The notes: generated by a model not told the origin, from the letters alone. Positions 32,677 through 41,957 are shown, numbered from the stretch's first letter. The stretch is 64,000 nt of DNA from Xenorhabdus thuongxuanensis (GCF_001908095.1 NZ_MKGR01000008.1:1-64000); one strand, 5' to 3'. A program made the numbers and translations.

Positions 32677-33891
32677 GTGCAATCAAAAGAGTTTTTCTGG
32701 CAATATTCATTTACCGCCACAATATTGCTGTTATCCCCATTCAATTTACTGGCATCACTGGCTATGGATATGTATCTGCCCGTAATGCCTTTCATCGCTG
32801 ATGCACTTGGTGCCGGAGCAGGAGCAATCCAACTAACGCTGACTGCATATATGATCCTATTAGGAGTCGGCCAGCTTCTATTTGGCCCGCTATCAGATCG
32901 GTTTGGCCGTCGCCCTGTTTTGCTTAGCGGTGGAATTGCTTACACGGTTGCTTCATTCGGCCTTGCTATAACTTCATCACCAGAAGTTTTTTTGGGCTTC
33001 CGCATTATTCAAGCTTGTGGGGCTTCAGCATGTCTCGTAGCCATGTTCGCGGCGGTACGCGATATCTATTCGGGCCGTAGAGAAATTAATGTGATCTATG
33101 GCTTGCTTGGCTCTATGCTTGCCATGGTTCCGGCTGTAGCTCCTTTGCTCGGAACGCTGGTTGACATTTGGCTGGGGTGGCGCGCAATCTTTGGTTTATT
33201 AGGATGTGCTATGGCAGTGACGGTGATTGCGGTTGGGAAACTCGTTCCAGAAACTCGGCGGCAACGGACGGCAGGCTTACAGTGGTCGCAATTACTTCTT
33301 CCTGTAAAACGCCTGCATTTTTGGCTGTACACACTTTGCTACAGTGCAGGGCTGGGGAGCTTCTTCGTCTTCTTTTCAACTGCCCCTTGGGTAATGATGA
33401 GCCGACAAGGATTATCACAAACAACTTTCAGCTTGCTATTTGCAACTGTGGCTATCGCAATGATGGTGACTGCGCGAAGTGTGGGAAGTTTGATTACCCG
33501 ATGGGGGATCCTAAGTACATTACGGGTGGGGATGTTCTGTCTGGTGGCAGGAGCGTTTTTGCTGTCTGTTGGAGAATTGTTCATACCTGAGTCGGTATTT
33601 GGCTTTATCGTCCCAATGTGGTTTGTCGGTGTTGGGATCTCTATGGCGATTTCAGTAGCACCTAATGGCGCACTACAAGGTTTTGAGCATATGGCCGGAA
33701 CTGCAACAGCATTCTACTCCTGTCTGGGAGGGTTATTGTTGGGAATAGGAGGAACGCTCACCATTACACTTTTATCCAATGCCACTACCTGGCCGATTAT
33801 TACTTACTGCCTGGTTCTGGCAACAGGAGTACTTTGTCTGTCTTGCTTTATTAACAATGGAGGGCAAAAACAAACAGATCAAAGTTATTAA
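32677..33891 (+). CDS. cmlA: CmlA-type chloramphenicol exporter (MFS)
   Basis: The 404-residue, 12-segment transporter starts at GTG (as cmlA does) after TAGGAGA. Long stretches follow CmlA: LLLSPFNLLASLAMDMYLP, GQLLFGPLSDRFGRRPVLL, ACGASACLVA, GLQWSQLLLPVK and S-V-A-P-N-G-A-L. CmlA expels chloramphenicol with protons. It is too divergent to be one of the integron-borne cassettes and has no attC nearby; a chromosomal relative carrying the same leader-type control is likely. Confidence 0.8.
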   Translation: MQSKEFFWQYSFTATILLLSPFNLLASLAMDMYLPVMPFIADALGAGAGAIQLTLTAYMILLGVGQLLFGPLSDRFGRRPVLLSGGIAYTVASFGLAITSSPEVFLGFRIIQACGASACLVAMFAAVRDIYSGRREINVIYGLLGSMLAMVPAVAPLLGTLVDIWLGWRAIFGLLGCAMAVTVIAVGKLVPETRRQRTAGLQWSQLLLPVKRLHFWLYTLCYSAGLGSFFVFFSTAPWVMMSRQGLSQTTFSLLFATVAIAMMVTARSVGSLITRWGILSTLRVGMFCLVAGAFLLSVGELFIPESVFGFIVPMWFVGVGISMAISVAPNGALQGFEHMAGTATAFYSCLGGLLLGIGGTLTITLLSNATTWPIITYCLVLATGVLCLSCFINNGGQKQTDQSY

Positions 33892-34023
33892 GTGAATGGT
33901 TTACGAATACTGTGATACGGATTATTTCATTTTGAGGATTTGTACTGTGTTGTCCGGTAAAATACGATGAATCTAATTTTATTATTACAGTCCACGAAAG
34001 ACTGCATTGTATTTATTATTTAA

Positions 34024-34047
34024 GCCTCGCGTTTGCGAGGCTTTTTT
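34024..34047 (+). terminator. rho-independent terminator after the exporter
   Basis: GCCTCGC-GTTT-GCGAGGC followed by TTTTTT, about 130 bp after the cmlA-like stop. Confidence 0.85.
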
Positions 34048-34075
34048 GCTTTTCTCAGTTAATTTATTGATTTTA

Positions 34076-34675
34076 TTAAATCGATATTCCAGAGAATGAC
34101 ATAAATCCAAGTGACATAAGGCCGACAGTGATAAAAGTAATACCTAACCCTTTCAATCCCTTGGGTATATTTGAATATTTCATTTTTTCTCGTAGTCCGG
34201 CCAGAGCAATAATCGCTAGCATCCAGCCAATGCCACAACCTGCTCCATAAGTAATAGATTCAGCAAAGTTATAGTTTCGCTCAACCATAAATATGGTGGC
34301 GCCAAAAATTGCACAGTGTATAGTGAGTAATGGCAAGAAAATTCCTAGTGAGTGATAAAGGGAGGGGATAAACTTATCTAAAAACATCTCCAAAATTTGG
34401 ACAAGAGCAGATAAAACACCGATAAAGGTTATAAAACTAAGAAATGATAAATCTATTCCTTCAATGATAGTATTCTCTTTGAGTATGTAATTATAAATTA
34501 AGTTATTGATTGGAGTGGCTAATATAAGCAATACTGTGACTGTTATGCCTAGTTTGAATGCGGTTTTAACCTCTTTAGAAACAGCTAAAAAAGTACACAT
34601 TCCAAGGAAGAAACTTAGGGCCATATTCTCAATAAAAGCTGCTTTAATGAGTATGTTTAAGTGATTTTCAATCAT
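34076..34675 (-). CDS. nqrE: orphan NqrE-like subunit of Na+-translocating NADH:quinone reductase
   Basis: The 199-residue, six-segment membrane protein is colinear with Nqr[23 protein letters not shown] or [47 protein letters not shown] and FMSFSGI. NqrE normally sits between nqrD and nqrF in a six-gene operon. Here neither neighbour is an nqr gene, so it is a solitary, probably second, copy. One conserved Asn before C-A-I-F-G is His here. GGAGG precedes the ATG. Confidence 0.85.
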   Translation of the reverse strand: MIENHLNILIKAAFIENMALSFFLGMCTFLAVSKEVKTAFKLGITVTVLLILATPINNLIYNYILKENTIIEGIDLSFLSFITFIGVLSALVQILEMFLDKFIPSLYHSLGIFLPLLTIHCAIFGATIFMVERNYNFAESITYGAGCGIGWMLAIIALAGLREKMKYSNIPKGLKGLGITFITVGLMSLGFMSFSGISI

Positions 34676-34766
34676 AATTTCCTCCTTTGTATGATAAGCT
34701 TTCTATAGTCTAAATAAAACAGTGAATTACTTAAAGCTATCTTTTAAAAAAATGGGAGGTAGATTT

Positions 34767-34985
34767 ATGAGTATGAACTTGGAAGAGAGAGTTTTATTAG
34801 CGCTTGATGAGCATTATCCTGATTTACGTTATAAAATTGATCACTATGATGTTGAAGTGACTCAAGCAAATTGCAGCATAAGAATGTGGATTAAAGGCGA
34901 AGTTTTACCAAGATATGTCATATTTGATAGGGATATTGATACTGACAATTTATACCTGACGCATGGAATCAGTAATGAGATCTAA
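34767..34985 (+). CDS. small acidic hypothetical protein (72 aa)
   Basis: Not recognised. From the ATG at 34767 (GGGAGG upstream) it is an acidic alpha/beta protein: N-L-E-E-R-V-L-L-A-L-D-E-H-Y, then strands DVEVTQANCSIRMWIKG and PRYVIFDRD. It has no signal or membrane segment. It is divergent from nqrE. The strong ribosome site and composition favour a real gene. Confidence 0.5.
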   Translation: MSMNLEERVLLALDEHYPDLRYKIDHYDVEVTQANCSIRMWIKGEVLPRYVIFDRDIDTDNLYLTHGISNEI

Positions 34986-35070
34986 CAAAAATATTGGTAC
35001 TTGTTTTTACAACTAGTAGTAAACTCTGGTTTTACCACTCGATCGGGGTTGAATAACACTATATAGTTTA

Positions 35071-35295
35071 TTAAATCAATATATTAAGTTGATTTAACAA
35101 CCAAAAAATAGATAGCACCCCGATCATTACAGATAATGCTGTTTTCATAATTGATAGTGTCATTTGATAACGAGTAAATCTATGTTCCTCATTCTCAGAC
35201 AACCTAAATAGGCTCCTTGCTATGTGACAGGCTAATAAAAATAGATTTAAAAAAAACAGTAGATTAAGGCAATTCTCCAACCCTGGCTTCCACAA
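35071..35295 (-). CDS. possible small membrane protein overlapping the repressor gene
   Basis: The 74-residue frame has two hydrophobic segments (LLFFLNLFLLACHIA and a later LSVMIGVLSIFWLLNQL). Its proposed start lies 32 bp inside the end of the S24 repressor gene, with no clear ribosome site, so the true start may be further in. It may be co-transcribed with the repressor. Weakly supported. Confidence 0.35.
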   Translation of the reverse strand: MWKPGLENCLNLLFFLNLFLLACHIARSLFRLSENEEHRFTRYQMTLSIMKTALSVMIGVLSIFWLLNQLNILI

Positions 35296-35977
35296 CTACC
35301 CCAACAATATGTACTTGATTATTAAGTGGAATCATATTGTATTGGGGATTCAATGGCTTTAAAAACATATCATATCCTTCCGTAATCAGTTGCTTGAAAG
35401 TCAGTTCCTTCTCTCCATTGAGTTTTGCTACGACTAAATTGTTGGGAGTTGGTTTAACTTCTGGGTCCACTAAAATGATCATGCCTTGCGGTATGCTTAG
35501 TCCATTCGGAGATACCATTGAATCACCTTTTACTTCCAGCCAAAAAGCACGTTGTGAACATTCAACACAGGTTTTATATGCCCTTGCAGTGCGGTTTGTT
35601 TGGTATTTTTGTGTAGGCTCTTCGCACCAATTACTTGCATTTACCCAATCGAGTAGTGGGTGTTGCTTATGTAGGAGCATATGACTGGCAAATTCAGCAT
35701 TATCACCATAGAGAACAGAGACAAGTTTCCTTGCCTGTTTATCCAGTGATGGGCTGAAATCTGCAATTTGGACTTCCAATTTTTGAGCAAAATAGACCGC
35801 TATCTCCAAGTTAAGGGCGTTTATCCCATTGAGATAGTGTGAAATTGCACTTTGTGTCTTGCCGATTTCTTCTGCAAGCGTTTCCTGAGAGATACCGAGC
35901 TGCTTTTTCTTGGACTCAAATAGCTCTTTTAAACGTACTGAATCTGCAAGTTGTTCTGCTGAGAGTTTCTTTTTCAT
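35264..35977 (-). CDS. lambda CI/LexA-like repressor with S24 autopeptidase domain
   Basis: Residues 10-70 form an XRE helix-turn-helix (LGISQETLAEEIGKTQSAIS, HYLNGINAL). The C-terminal S24 peptidase domain has the Ser of V-K-G-D-S-M-V-S and the Lys of V-V-A-K-L-N-G-E-K. Such repressors cleave themselves when RecA is activated. It is divergent from a Cro-like gene with three evenly spaced operator-like sites between them, the switch of a lambdoid phage. No structural phage genes follow, so this is a prophage remnant or a captured regulatory module. Confidence 0.85.
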   Translation of the reverse strand: MKKKLSAEQLADSVRLKELFESKKKQLGISQETLAEEIGKTQSAISHYLNGINALNLEIAVYFAQKLEVQIADFSPSLDKQARKLVSVLYGDNAEFASHMLLHKQHPLLDWVNASNWCEEPTQKYQTNRTARAYKTCVECSQRAFWLEVKGDSMVSPNGLSIPQGMIILVDPEVKPTPNNLVVAKLNGEKELTFKQLITEGYDMFLKPLNPQYNMIPLNNQVHIVGVVVEARVGELP

Positions 35978-35988
35978 GGGCTCATTTT

Positions 35989-36051
35989 AATACCAATGCT
36001 ATTAAAATGATAAATACCAAAAGTATTGAAATATTTAGTACTTTAGATATT
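35989..36051. promoter_or_regulatory. three 15-bp operators at exact 24-bp spacing
   Basis: AATACCAATGCTATT (35989-36003), AATACCAAAAGTATT (36013-36027) and, on the other strand, AATATCTAAAGTACT (36037-36051) follow the pattern AATA-C/T-C...GTATT. Starts are 24 bp apart. They lie between the divergent repressor and Cro-like genes, the layout of lambda OR1-OR3. Site assignment is from symmetry and spacing. Confidence 0.7.
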
Positions 36052-36076
36052 ATTTTCAGAGGAAAGGAGGAAACGT

Positions 36077-36274
36077 ATGGAAAAAATCCCATTATCAGAA
36101 TATGTAAAGTTGAATGGACAAGTTAAAGCAGCACGTTTAGTGGGCGTTCATCAAACAGCGATCAGTAAGGCATTGCGTTCAGGGCGGAAAATATTTTTGA
36201 TTCGTCAGGAAGATGGAACCTACAAAGCTGAAGAATGCCGCCCGTTCCCTAGCCAAAAGCAAGGTGTATTGTGA
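36077..36274 (+). CDS. Cro-like regulator (65 aa)
   Basis: The protein starts M-E-K-I-P-L-S-E-Y and has a Cro/YdaS-type helix-turn-helix (GQVKAARLVGVHQTAISKAL) followed by a strand and basic tail. AAAGGAGG precedes the ATG. It is divergent from the S24 repressor across three operators, so it probably opposes it at the switch. Confidence 0.75.
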   Translation: MEKIPLSEYVKLNGQVKAARLVGVHQTAISKALRSGRKIFLIRQEDGTYKAEECRPFPSQKQGVL

Positions 36275-36384
36275 ATAGTAAAGATATCAGAAGTACGATT
36301 AATTCATTTCTATTATAGGTTGACCTTAATTATCTCACTGATTTTATTAAAGTGTTTTTTGTGTATATTGCCAGAGGAGAAAAC

Positions 36385-36837
36385 GTGAACTCTAACATTG
36401 GTTATTACTTCAGAGCGATAGGGAGCATTCTTGACATTATGCCCGTAAATGATTACCGCAATGCTTTAGATGCTGATTCGTCAAATGGATATTTATTTGA
36501 AAATAAAGAGATATCTCATTGCTTTGATTCATTTCCATCCCCTGAAGTCTTGAAGAGTTATGAATCAATTTTACCGGGTTACAGTGAAAGAGTATTTACT
36601 CTCAGAGAAAAAGAGCAGGTTTTTCAACATGAAAAGCAAAATAAGGCGTTGGATGGATTGATAAACAGGGATAGACGGGGGCAATGGATGGGCTTTTTCA
36701 TTACTATATTTATCTTAATCATTGCGACGATTTTTGCTTTTAGAGGAGAAATGTTATTTGCAGGTACTTTAATCACCATTGATTTGGTGGGGTTGGTTTC
36801 TGTATTTGCCATTGGTCGTAAATTAAATATTAAATAA
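36385..36837 (+). CDS. DUF2335-type membrane protein
   Basis: About 150 residues from the GTG at 36385 (AGAGGAGA upstream). The C-terminal half matches the DUF2335 pattern: L-P-G-Y-S-E-R-V-F-T-L-R-E-K-E-Q, R-R-G-Q-W-M-G-F, then two membrane segments (FITIFILIIATIFAF and GTLITIDLVGLVSVFAI). Members are common in prophages and defence islands; function is unknown. Here it follows the Cro-like gene and may belong to the same module. Confidence 0.65.
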   Translation: MNSNIGYYFRAIGSILDIMPVNDYRNALDADSSNGYLFENKEISHCFDSFPSPEVLKSYESILPGYSERVFTLREKEQVFQHEKQNKALDGLINRDRRGQWMGFFITIFILIIATIFAFRGEMLFAGTLITIDLVGLVSVFAIGRKLNIK

Positions 36838-37009
36838 TGCCATAATAATGTGAGGGTTTATGCAAAAAAATATGTGAATACTCTTATTTACTATCTTTTA
36901 CATGAGTGACTTTCAATTTTTTTATTATTAATATGCTATATTAATTAAACTGATGTGATATCCATCGACAAACATAATAGAATTTGTATTAACCAAATCT
37001 TGTTTAAGC

Positions 37010-37443
37010 CAGTGGTATCCAGCTCCGTTTACTGTTGATGACATAAAATATACTAGTACAGAACATTATATGATAGCAGGGAAAGCTCGTTTGTTTAATG
37101 ATCACAAGGTGCTGAAAAAAATTATTAATGCTAAAAATCCAGGTGCAGCAAAAGCATATGGGCATGAAATATGCGAGTTTAACTAGTCGGTTTGGGATGA
37201 ACATCAATTAAATATAGTGATTGAAGGAAACTTAGCGAAGTTTTCTCAAAACAAGTCGTTAGCAGAGTTTTTATTGAATACAGGGAATAAAATATTAGTT
37301 GAGGCTAGTCCTGTTGACCGTATTTGGGGGATCGGATTATCAGAAGACACCCTTAACATTAATAACCCTTTGATGTGGATGGTCTTAACTTACTAGGATT
37401 TGCATTAATGGTTGTGCGCGATAATTTAAAATATAGAGTCTAA
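37010..37443 (+). pseudogene. NADAR-family (YbiA-like) protein, broken
   Basis: Codons spell a NADAR domain: W-Y-P-A-P-F-T-V-D-D, Y-T-S-T-E-H-Y-M-I-A-G-K-A, then a TAG in E-F-N-stop-S-V-W-D, then V-I-E-G-N-L-A-K-F-S, L-V-E-A-S-P-V-D-R-I-W-G-I-G-L and N-P-L-M-W. After that a frameshift leads to G-L-N-L-L-G-F-A-L-M. The start is also missing. NADAR proteins cleave N-glycosidic bonds in riboflavin intermediates or reverse ADP-ribosylation. At least three lesions make this a dead copy. Confidence 0.75.
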
Positions 37444-37610
37444 TCTGATAGGCTCTATATTTTTTATTGTTTTACTTAGGTGATTTCTATTGTAATAATA
37501 ATGTTATATATGTCTTAGAAATTTACCGATTTTCTTTTGCTTTGCACGCAATTTCATCAAATTTAATATTGCGATTTAATTATAATCTAATCAATAAAAG
37601 GAACTTCATC

Positions 37611-38366
37611 TTGTCTGATTCAGTTTTATTTTCTGCGAGTAAAAAGCCAGAGGCTGGAGCACAGCTATTATTTTTTCATCACGCTGGAGGCTCTTGTTTT
37701 TCCTATATTGAGCTGGCTCATAAGTTATCGGAATTCATTGAAGTTTATTGTTTGGAGCTTGCAGGCAGGGGAATGCGTGTTTCAGAGCCTTTTCTGGTGG
37801 ATGCTGAAACTGTTTTGTCTGATATCCTTGGCGCAATAAAGCGTTTAAGGTTAGGAGAGGATAAACCTTTATTACTGTTTGGACACAGTTTGGGAGCGGA
37901 ACTGGCTTATCAGGTTGCTTGTAGGCTAGAGAATGAATTGCCAGAAAAGCAATTAGCACTCATTATTTCTGCCCGTGGTTTTATTGATCCCGAAGAGTTC
38001 AAAAATAAGCCATGTGAGGAATATTCTGACTCTTATATCTTGAATATCCTTGAGCAATGTGAAGGAACACCGTCAGATGTTCTTGCTAACCCCGAATTAC
38101 GTAATTATGTGATCGAAACAATGAAAAACGATCTCATTTTATTGGATTCTTTGTCTCTATTACCGAAAGAAAAGTTGAATATCCCAACCTATGTGATAGG
38201 AGGAGATCGGGATAATAGAGTTCCTGTTTCTCGTTTGGCGGAATGGTGGCGAGTGTTACCTGCGCCAATAGAACAACAAATTTTCGCAGGAGGGCATTTT
38301 TATTTGTTCAATAATGATGCAGTGGTTTCTTGGCTCGAAAAACAGGCCAGAGAACTAGCAGGATAG
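37611..38366 (+). CDS. type II thioesterase (NRPS/PKS-editing type)
   Basis: The 251-residue protein from the TTG at 37611 (AAGGA upstream) follows the TEII pattern: L-F-F-H-H-A-G-G-S, LELAGRGMRV, the nucleophile elbow F-G-H-S-L-G, the acid in GGDRDNRVP and the His of F-A-G-G-H-F-Y-L-F. Such enzymes free stalled acyl chains from carrier proteins. No NRPS or PKS is in this window, so it acts elsewhere or is an orphan. Confidence 0.8.
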   Translation: MSDSVLFSASKKPEAGAQLLFFHHAGGSCFSYIELAHKLSEFIEVYCLELAGRGMRVSEPFLVDAETVLSDILGAIKRLRLGEDKPLLLFGHSLGAELAYQVACRLENELPEKQLALIISARGFIDPEEFKNKPCEEYSDSYILNILEQCEGTPSDVLANPELRNYVIETMKNDLILLDSLSLLPKEKLNIPTYVIGGDRDNRVPVSRLAEWWRVLPAPIEQQIFAGGHFYLFNNDAVVSWLEKQARELAG

Positions 38367-38459
38367 GTTAAAAATTATAATCTAATAACAAAGTAACAAT
38401 TTAGAAAATTCAGGGTATTAGTGTATAAAAAATAGATAATACGCTATAACGGAAAAGCA

Positions 38460-39287
38460 ATGATCAGATATCAAGAAAAGAAAATCACTGTGAATGATGC
38501 TCAATTTGTGTATCTCCATAATCATGAGAATACTAAAACACCCTTATTGTTTCTGCATGGTGCGTTGGCTGATAGTTATATGTGGCATCGACACATGATC
38601 GAATTGGAAGATACAGTGTCACCAATAGCTTTGAGCTTGCGCCACTTTGGAGGTTCTACGAAAGTGGGGAACTTTGGTATTGAAACTCATGCTAATGATG
38701 TTATTGAAGTTATCCGTAAAATAGGCTGTTCTCCTCTACATCTGGTCGCATGGTCTTATGGTGCTGATGTAGCATTATTGGCAGTATTAAAAGCACCTGA
38801 ACTGTTTCGTAGTCTTTTTCTTTATGAGCCTGGATATCCCTCTTATTTAACCAAGGATGAATTAGCGCTATTTATGGTAGATGCTCAAGCTATGTTTGGC
38901 CCTTTATTTGCATTAACAGGAACAAGAAAACTGACTGAAATGGTGGAAATTCTGATTGATGGTTCAGGAAATCAAAAAGGTTATTTTGCATCACAACCTG
39001 AAGCCGTGCGTATGACTCAATTAGCCCAAGCAGATACGGTAATTAAGCAATTGAATCAGAATGAAAAACCAGATATAAGTGTAAACGCTTTGGTGACGAT
39101 AAAATTGCCAGTGCACGTTGCTTATGGTGAATATTCGCGTCCATTGTTTCAACTTGTTAGTGTGTCAGCAGCAAGAAATATTCCCAATTGTCAATCGGAA
39201 ATTGTCACAGGGGTAACGCATATGTTCCCTATAGAACAGCCAGCCGCTTTTAGCGCAAGGATAAAGAATTTTATTCGGAATGTATGA
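38460..39287 (+). CDS. alpha/beta hydrolase
   Basis: This 275-residue protein has the oxyanion-hole stretch L-L-F-L-H-G-A-L-A-D, the nucleophile elbow A-W-S-Y-G-A-D and a C-terminal His in G-V-T-H-M-F-P. It resembles general alpha/beta hydrolases of the haloperoxidase/esterase type. Substrate is unknown. It is the second of three hydrolases of this fold in a row, but gaps of about 93 and 120 bp suggest separate expression. Confidence 0.7.
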   Translation: MIRYQEKKITVNDAQFVYLHNHENTKTPLLFLHGALADSYMWHRHMIELEDTVSPIALSLRHFGGSTKVGNFGIETHANDVIEVIRKIGCSPLHLVAWSYGADVALLAVLKAPELFRSLFLYEPGYPSYLTKDELALFMVDAQAMFGPLFALTGTRKLTEMVEILIDGSGNQKGYFASQPEAVRMTQLAQADTVIKQLNQNEKPDISVNALVTIKLPVHVAYGEYSRPLFQLVSVSAARNIPNCQSEIVTGVTHMFPIEQPAAFSARIKNFIRNV

Positions 39288-39406
39288 GTTAAGTGGTAAC
39301 TAACTTATGATCATGTATTTGATTATTGACTTAACTCAGTCTCAAGCTCTTAATAATTAGATGGTTGACTCCATAAATAGATAAATTATTAAATAGGAAA
39401 AAATTA

Positions 39407-40009
39407 GTGATATCAGAAAAAATAAGTGGTCAAGGTCGGTTTTCTGGCAAAAAAATAATTATTGTTCATGGACATACTGCTTCGCCTTCATCACATTGGT
39501 TCCCTTGGTTAAAAGAGAAACTTACTGAACAGGGTGCGGAGGTTATCATACCTACAATGCCTGATACATCATCTCCTAAACCTGAAGCCTGGGCTAAGAT
39601 GTTGATGGATATTGCGCCTGAGGCAGACGAAGACTCGATTTTTGTTGGTCATAGTCTCGGTTGTATTACGCTATTGCGGCATTTAGAATCGATGCGTTCT
39701 CAGCATCTTCGTATTGGTGGATATATTTTGGTCTCTGGATTTGACTCTCCTCAAATTACTTTACCAGAATTGGATTTTTTTACTGTTGAACCGTTAGATT
39801 ATGCTTTCTTGCGTGAGGTAACCGAACACCGTTTTTCACTTATTTCATCTAATGATGAAATTATTTCTCCGCAATTTTCTCTGGCTCTGGCTCATTCTTT
39901 GCAAACGGAAGTGATTAATATTGATAATGGTGGACATTTCCTTGATAGGGATGGATTCACTCGTTTGTTACCTGTTTATGATATTCTGGAGAATATGCTC
40001 TCAGAATGA
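39407..40009 (+). CDS. RBBP9/YdeN-family serine hydrolase
   Basis: The 200-residue protein starts at GTG (AGGAA upstream) and shows I-I-V-H-G-H-T-A-S-P-S-S-H-W-F-P-W, F-V-G-H-S-L-G-C with the nucleophile, S-S-N-D-E-I-I-S-P and D-N-G-G-H-F-L, the YdeN/RBBP9 small serine hydrolase pattern. Function in bacteria is not established. Confidence 0.75.
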   Translation: MISEKISGQGRFSGKKIIIVHGHTASPSSHWFPWLKEKLTEQGAEVIIPTMPDTSSPKPEAWAKMLMDIAPEADEDSIFVGHSLGCITLLRHLESMRSQHLRIGGYILVSGFDSPQITLPELDFFTVEPLDYAFLREVTEHRFSLISSNDEIISPQFSLALAHSLQTEVINIDNGGHFLDRDGFTRLLPVYDILENMLSE

Positions 40010-40243
40010 GTATAGATAAATGGTAGCTTTTAACCCTCCGGTTTATTGGTTTTATTCTGGAGGGAGATATTAAATGTAAAAGACCAGTGAGTTATTTTAA
40101 ATAAGGTTTGTCGGCTATAAAATTTGACTATCATTTCAAACAGGAACAATATAAAAATATATTTTGGCTTGTTTTTCTGATTTTTCTTATTCTATTTGGA
40201 GGTTTATGTGAAAGTGTAAATATAATTTACTAAGGAGTTAATT

Positions 40244-40737
40244 ATGGTGCTAATTCATTTCCCCCTTGTATCTAATGCAAATAATGTTAATTTGATTAAT
40301 GTAAATTTTGCACACAAGATAGGACAATACTCTGCTAAAGATTTCAAATCTGATTGGGGGATTTTAGTAATCGCTTGATGTGGAGAAAAGCTGGTGAGTT
40401 ATTTGGTTATCTCTACTACCCGGAAAAAAATGAACAATGTGGCGATGACGTTAAATTAGAAACCTATTTAAAGAAAAATATTTGGTATACCCTAACACAA
40501 TATGTAAAGCTGAATAGTATCGGTAAACATAATGGTATTTATATCCAATATGTTAATAATAAAAAAGTTTTTAGAACGAATAATCTCAAATTGAGAAATA
40601 AAAGTGATGTTTTTATTGATGCAATAAAATGGAGTTCTTTTTTTGGTGGTTCCACACTGGATTGGGCACCACCAGTGGAAAAATATGCTTATTTTGATGA
40701 TTTTATTGTTAGTGTGGAAAGACCTGATAACATTTAA
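40244..40737 (+). pseudogene. frameshifted gene, break in a G5 run; family uncertain
   Basis: The ATG at 40244 has an excellent TAAGGAG site and reads 37 or so codons to D-F-K-S-D-W-G, then stops soon after. In the next frame G-D-F-S-N-R-L-M-W-R-K-A-G-E-L continues to 40737. The frames join if the G run at 40356-40360 had six bases. The joined protein of about 164 residues (RLMWRKAGELFGYLYYP, then F-F-G-G-S-T-L-D-W-A-P) vaguely recalls polysaccharide lyase-like domains. A mutation, a phase-variable tract or a sequencing error could each explain it. Confidence 0.5.
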
Positions 40738-40814
40738 TACGTTGGGAATAAAGATGATCAAACGAAATGGTATGCCATAAAATGCGCGAATAACTTTACA
40801 TTAGGATAGATATT

Positions 40815-41957
40815 ATGATTATTTCCGCTTCAACTGATTATCGGGATGCAGCACAAGCTAAGTTACCGCCTTTTCTGTTCCACTATATTGATGGCGGAGC
40901 CTACGCAGAGCATACCCTTAAACGTAATACCACAGACTTATCCAATATTGAGTTACGCCAGCGTGTGTTGAAGGATATGTCCAAATTAAGCCTGGAAACC
41001 AGCTTATTCGGCGAGAAGATGTCAATGCCGGTGACACTTGGTCCTGTTGGACTGACAGGAATGTATGCGCGTCGTGGTGAAGTGCAAGCTGCGCGTGCCG
41101 CAGCCAAAAAGGGGATCTCATTTACTTTGTCGACCGTATCAGTATGTCCGATTGAAGAAGTCGCTCCTGCAATAGATCGCCCAATCTGGTTTCAGCTCTA
41201 TGTGCTAAAAGATCGTGGTTTTATGCGCAATGCACTGGAAAGGGCACAGGCTGCGGGAGTCAAAAATCTGGTATTTACTGTTGATATGCCAGTACCTGGG
41301 GCGCGTTATCGTGATGCACATTCCGGTATGAGTGGCTCGAATGCGGCCATGCGCCGTATTTTGCAGGCAATAACTCATCCTCAATGGGCATGGGATGTAG
41401 GGCTGTGGGGTAAGCCACACGATCTGGGTAATATTTCTGTATATCGTGGCAAACCGACTAAATTGGAAGACTATATTGGCTGGTTGGGAAGTAATTTTGA
41501 TCCATCAATTTCATGGAAAGATTTGGAATGGATCCGTGATTTCTGGAAAGGGCCAATGATTATTAAAGGCATCCTTGATCCAGAAGACGCTAAAGATGCT
41601 GTTCGTTTTGGGGCTGATGGTATTGTGGTTTCAAATCACGGCGGACGTCAGCTTGATGGTGTTTTGTCAACAGCACGAGCCTTGCCTGCAATTGTGGATG
41701 CAGTCAAAAATGACATTACCATTCTTACTGATTCTGGTATTCGGACCGGATTGGATGTGGTAAGAATGATTGCTCTGGGTGCGGATAGTGTTTTGCTGGG
41801 GCGTGCTTTTGTCTATGCATTGGCTGCGGCAGGTGAAGCGGGTGTTTCTAATTTACTGGATCTGATTGAGAAAGAGATGCGGGTAGCGATGACCTTAACT
41901 GGAGCGAGATCAATCTCGGAAATTAATTCAGATTTACTGGTGTGCAATCAAGGTTAA
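40815..41957 (+). CDS. lldD: FMN-dependent L-lactate dehydrogenase
   Basis: The 380-residue enzyme oxidises L-lactate to pyruvate and passes electrons to quinone. It is full length with [29 protein letters not shown] and the active-site [10 protein letters not shown]. No lldP or lldR is adjacent, so it is separated from the lld operon seen in E. coli. Confidence 0.95.
   Translation: MIISASTDYRDAAQAKLPPFLFHYIDGGAYAEHTLKRNTTDLSNIELRQRVLKDMSKLSLETSLFGEKMSMPVTLGPVGLTGMYARRGEVQAARAAAKKGISFTLSTVSVCPIEEVAPAIDRPIWFQLYVLKDRGFMRNALERAQAAGVKNLVFTVDMPVPGARYRDAHSGMSGSNAAMRRILQAITHPQWAWDVGLWGKPHDLGNISVYRGKPTKLEDYIGWLGSNFDPSISWKDLEWIRDFWKGPMIIKGILDPEDAKDAVRFGADGIVVSNHGGRQLDGVLSTARALPAIVDAVKNDITILTDSGIRTGLDVVRMIALGADSVLLGRAFVYALAAAGEAGVSNLLDLIEKEMRVAMTLTGARSISEINSDLLVCNQG

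Noticed and set aside
36352..36384. Upstream start for the DUF2335-type gene
   Set aside because: The GTG at 36352 has no ribosome site, while the GTG at 36385 follows AGAGGAGA and fits the domain start.
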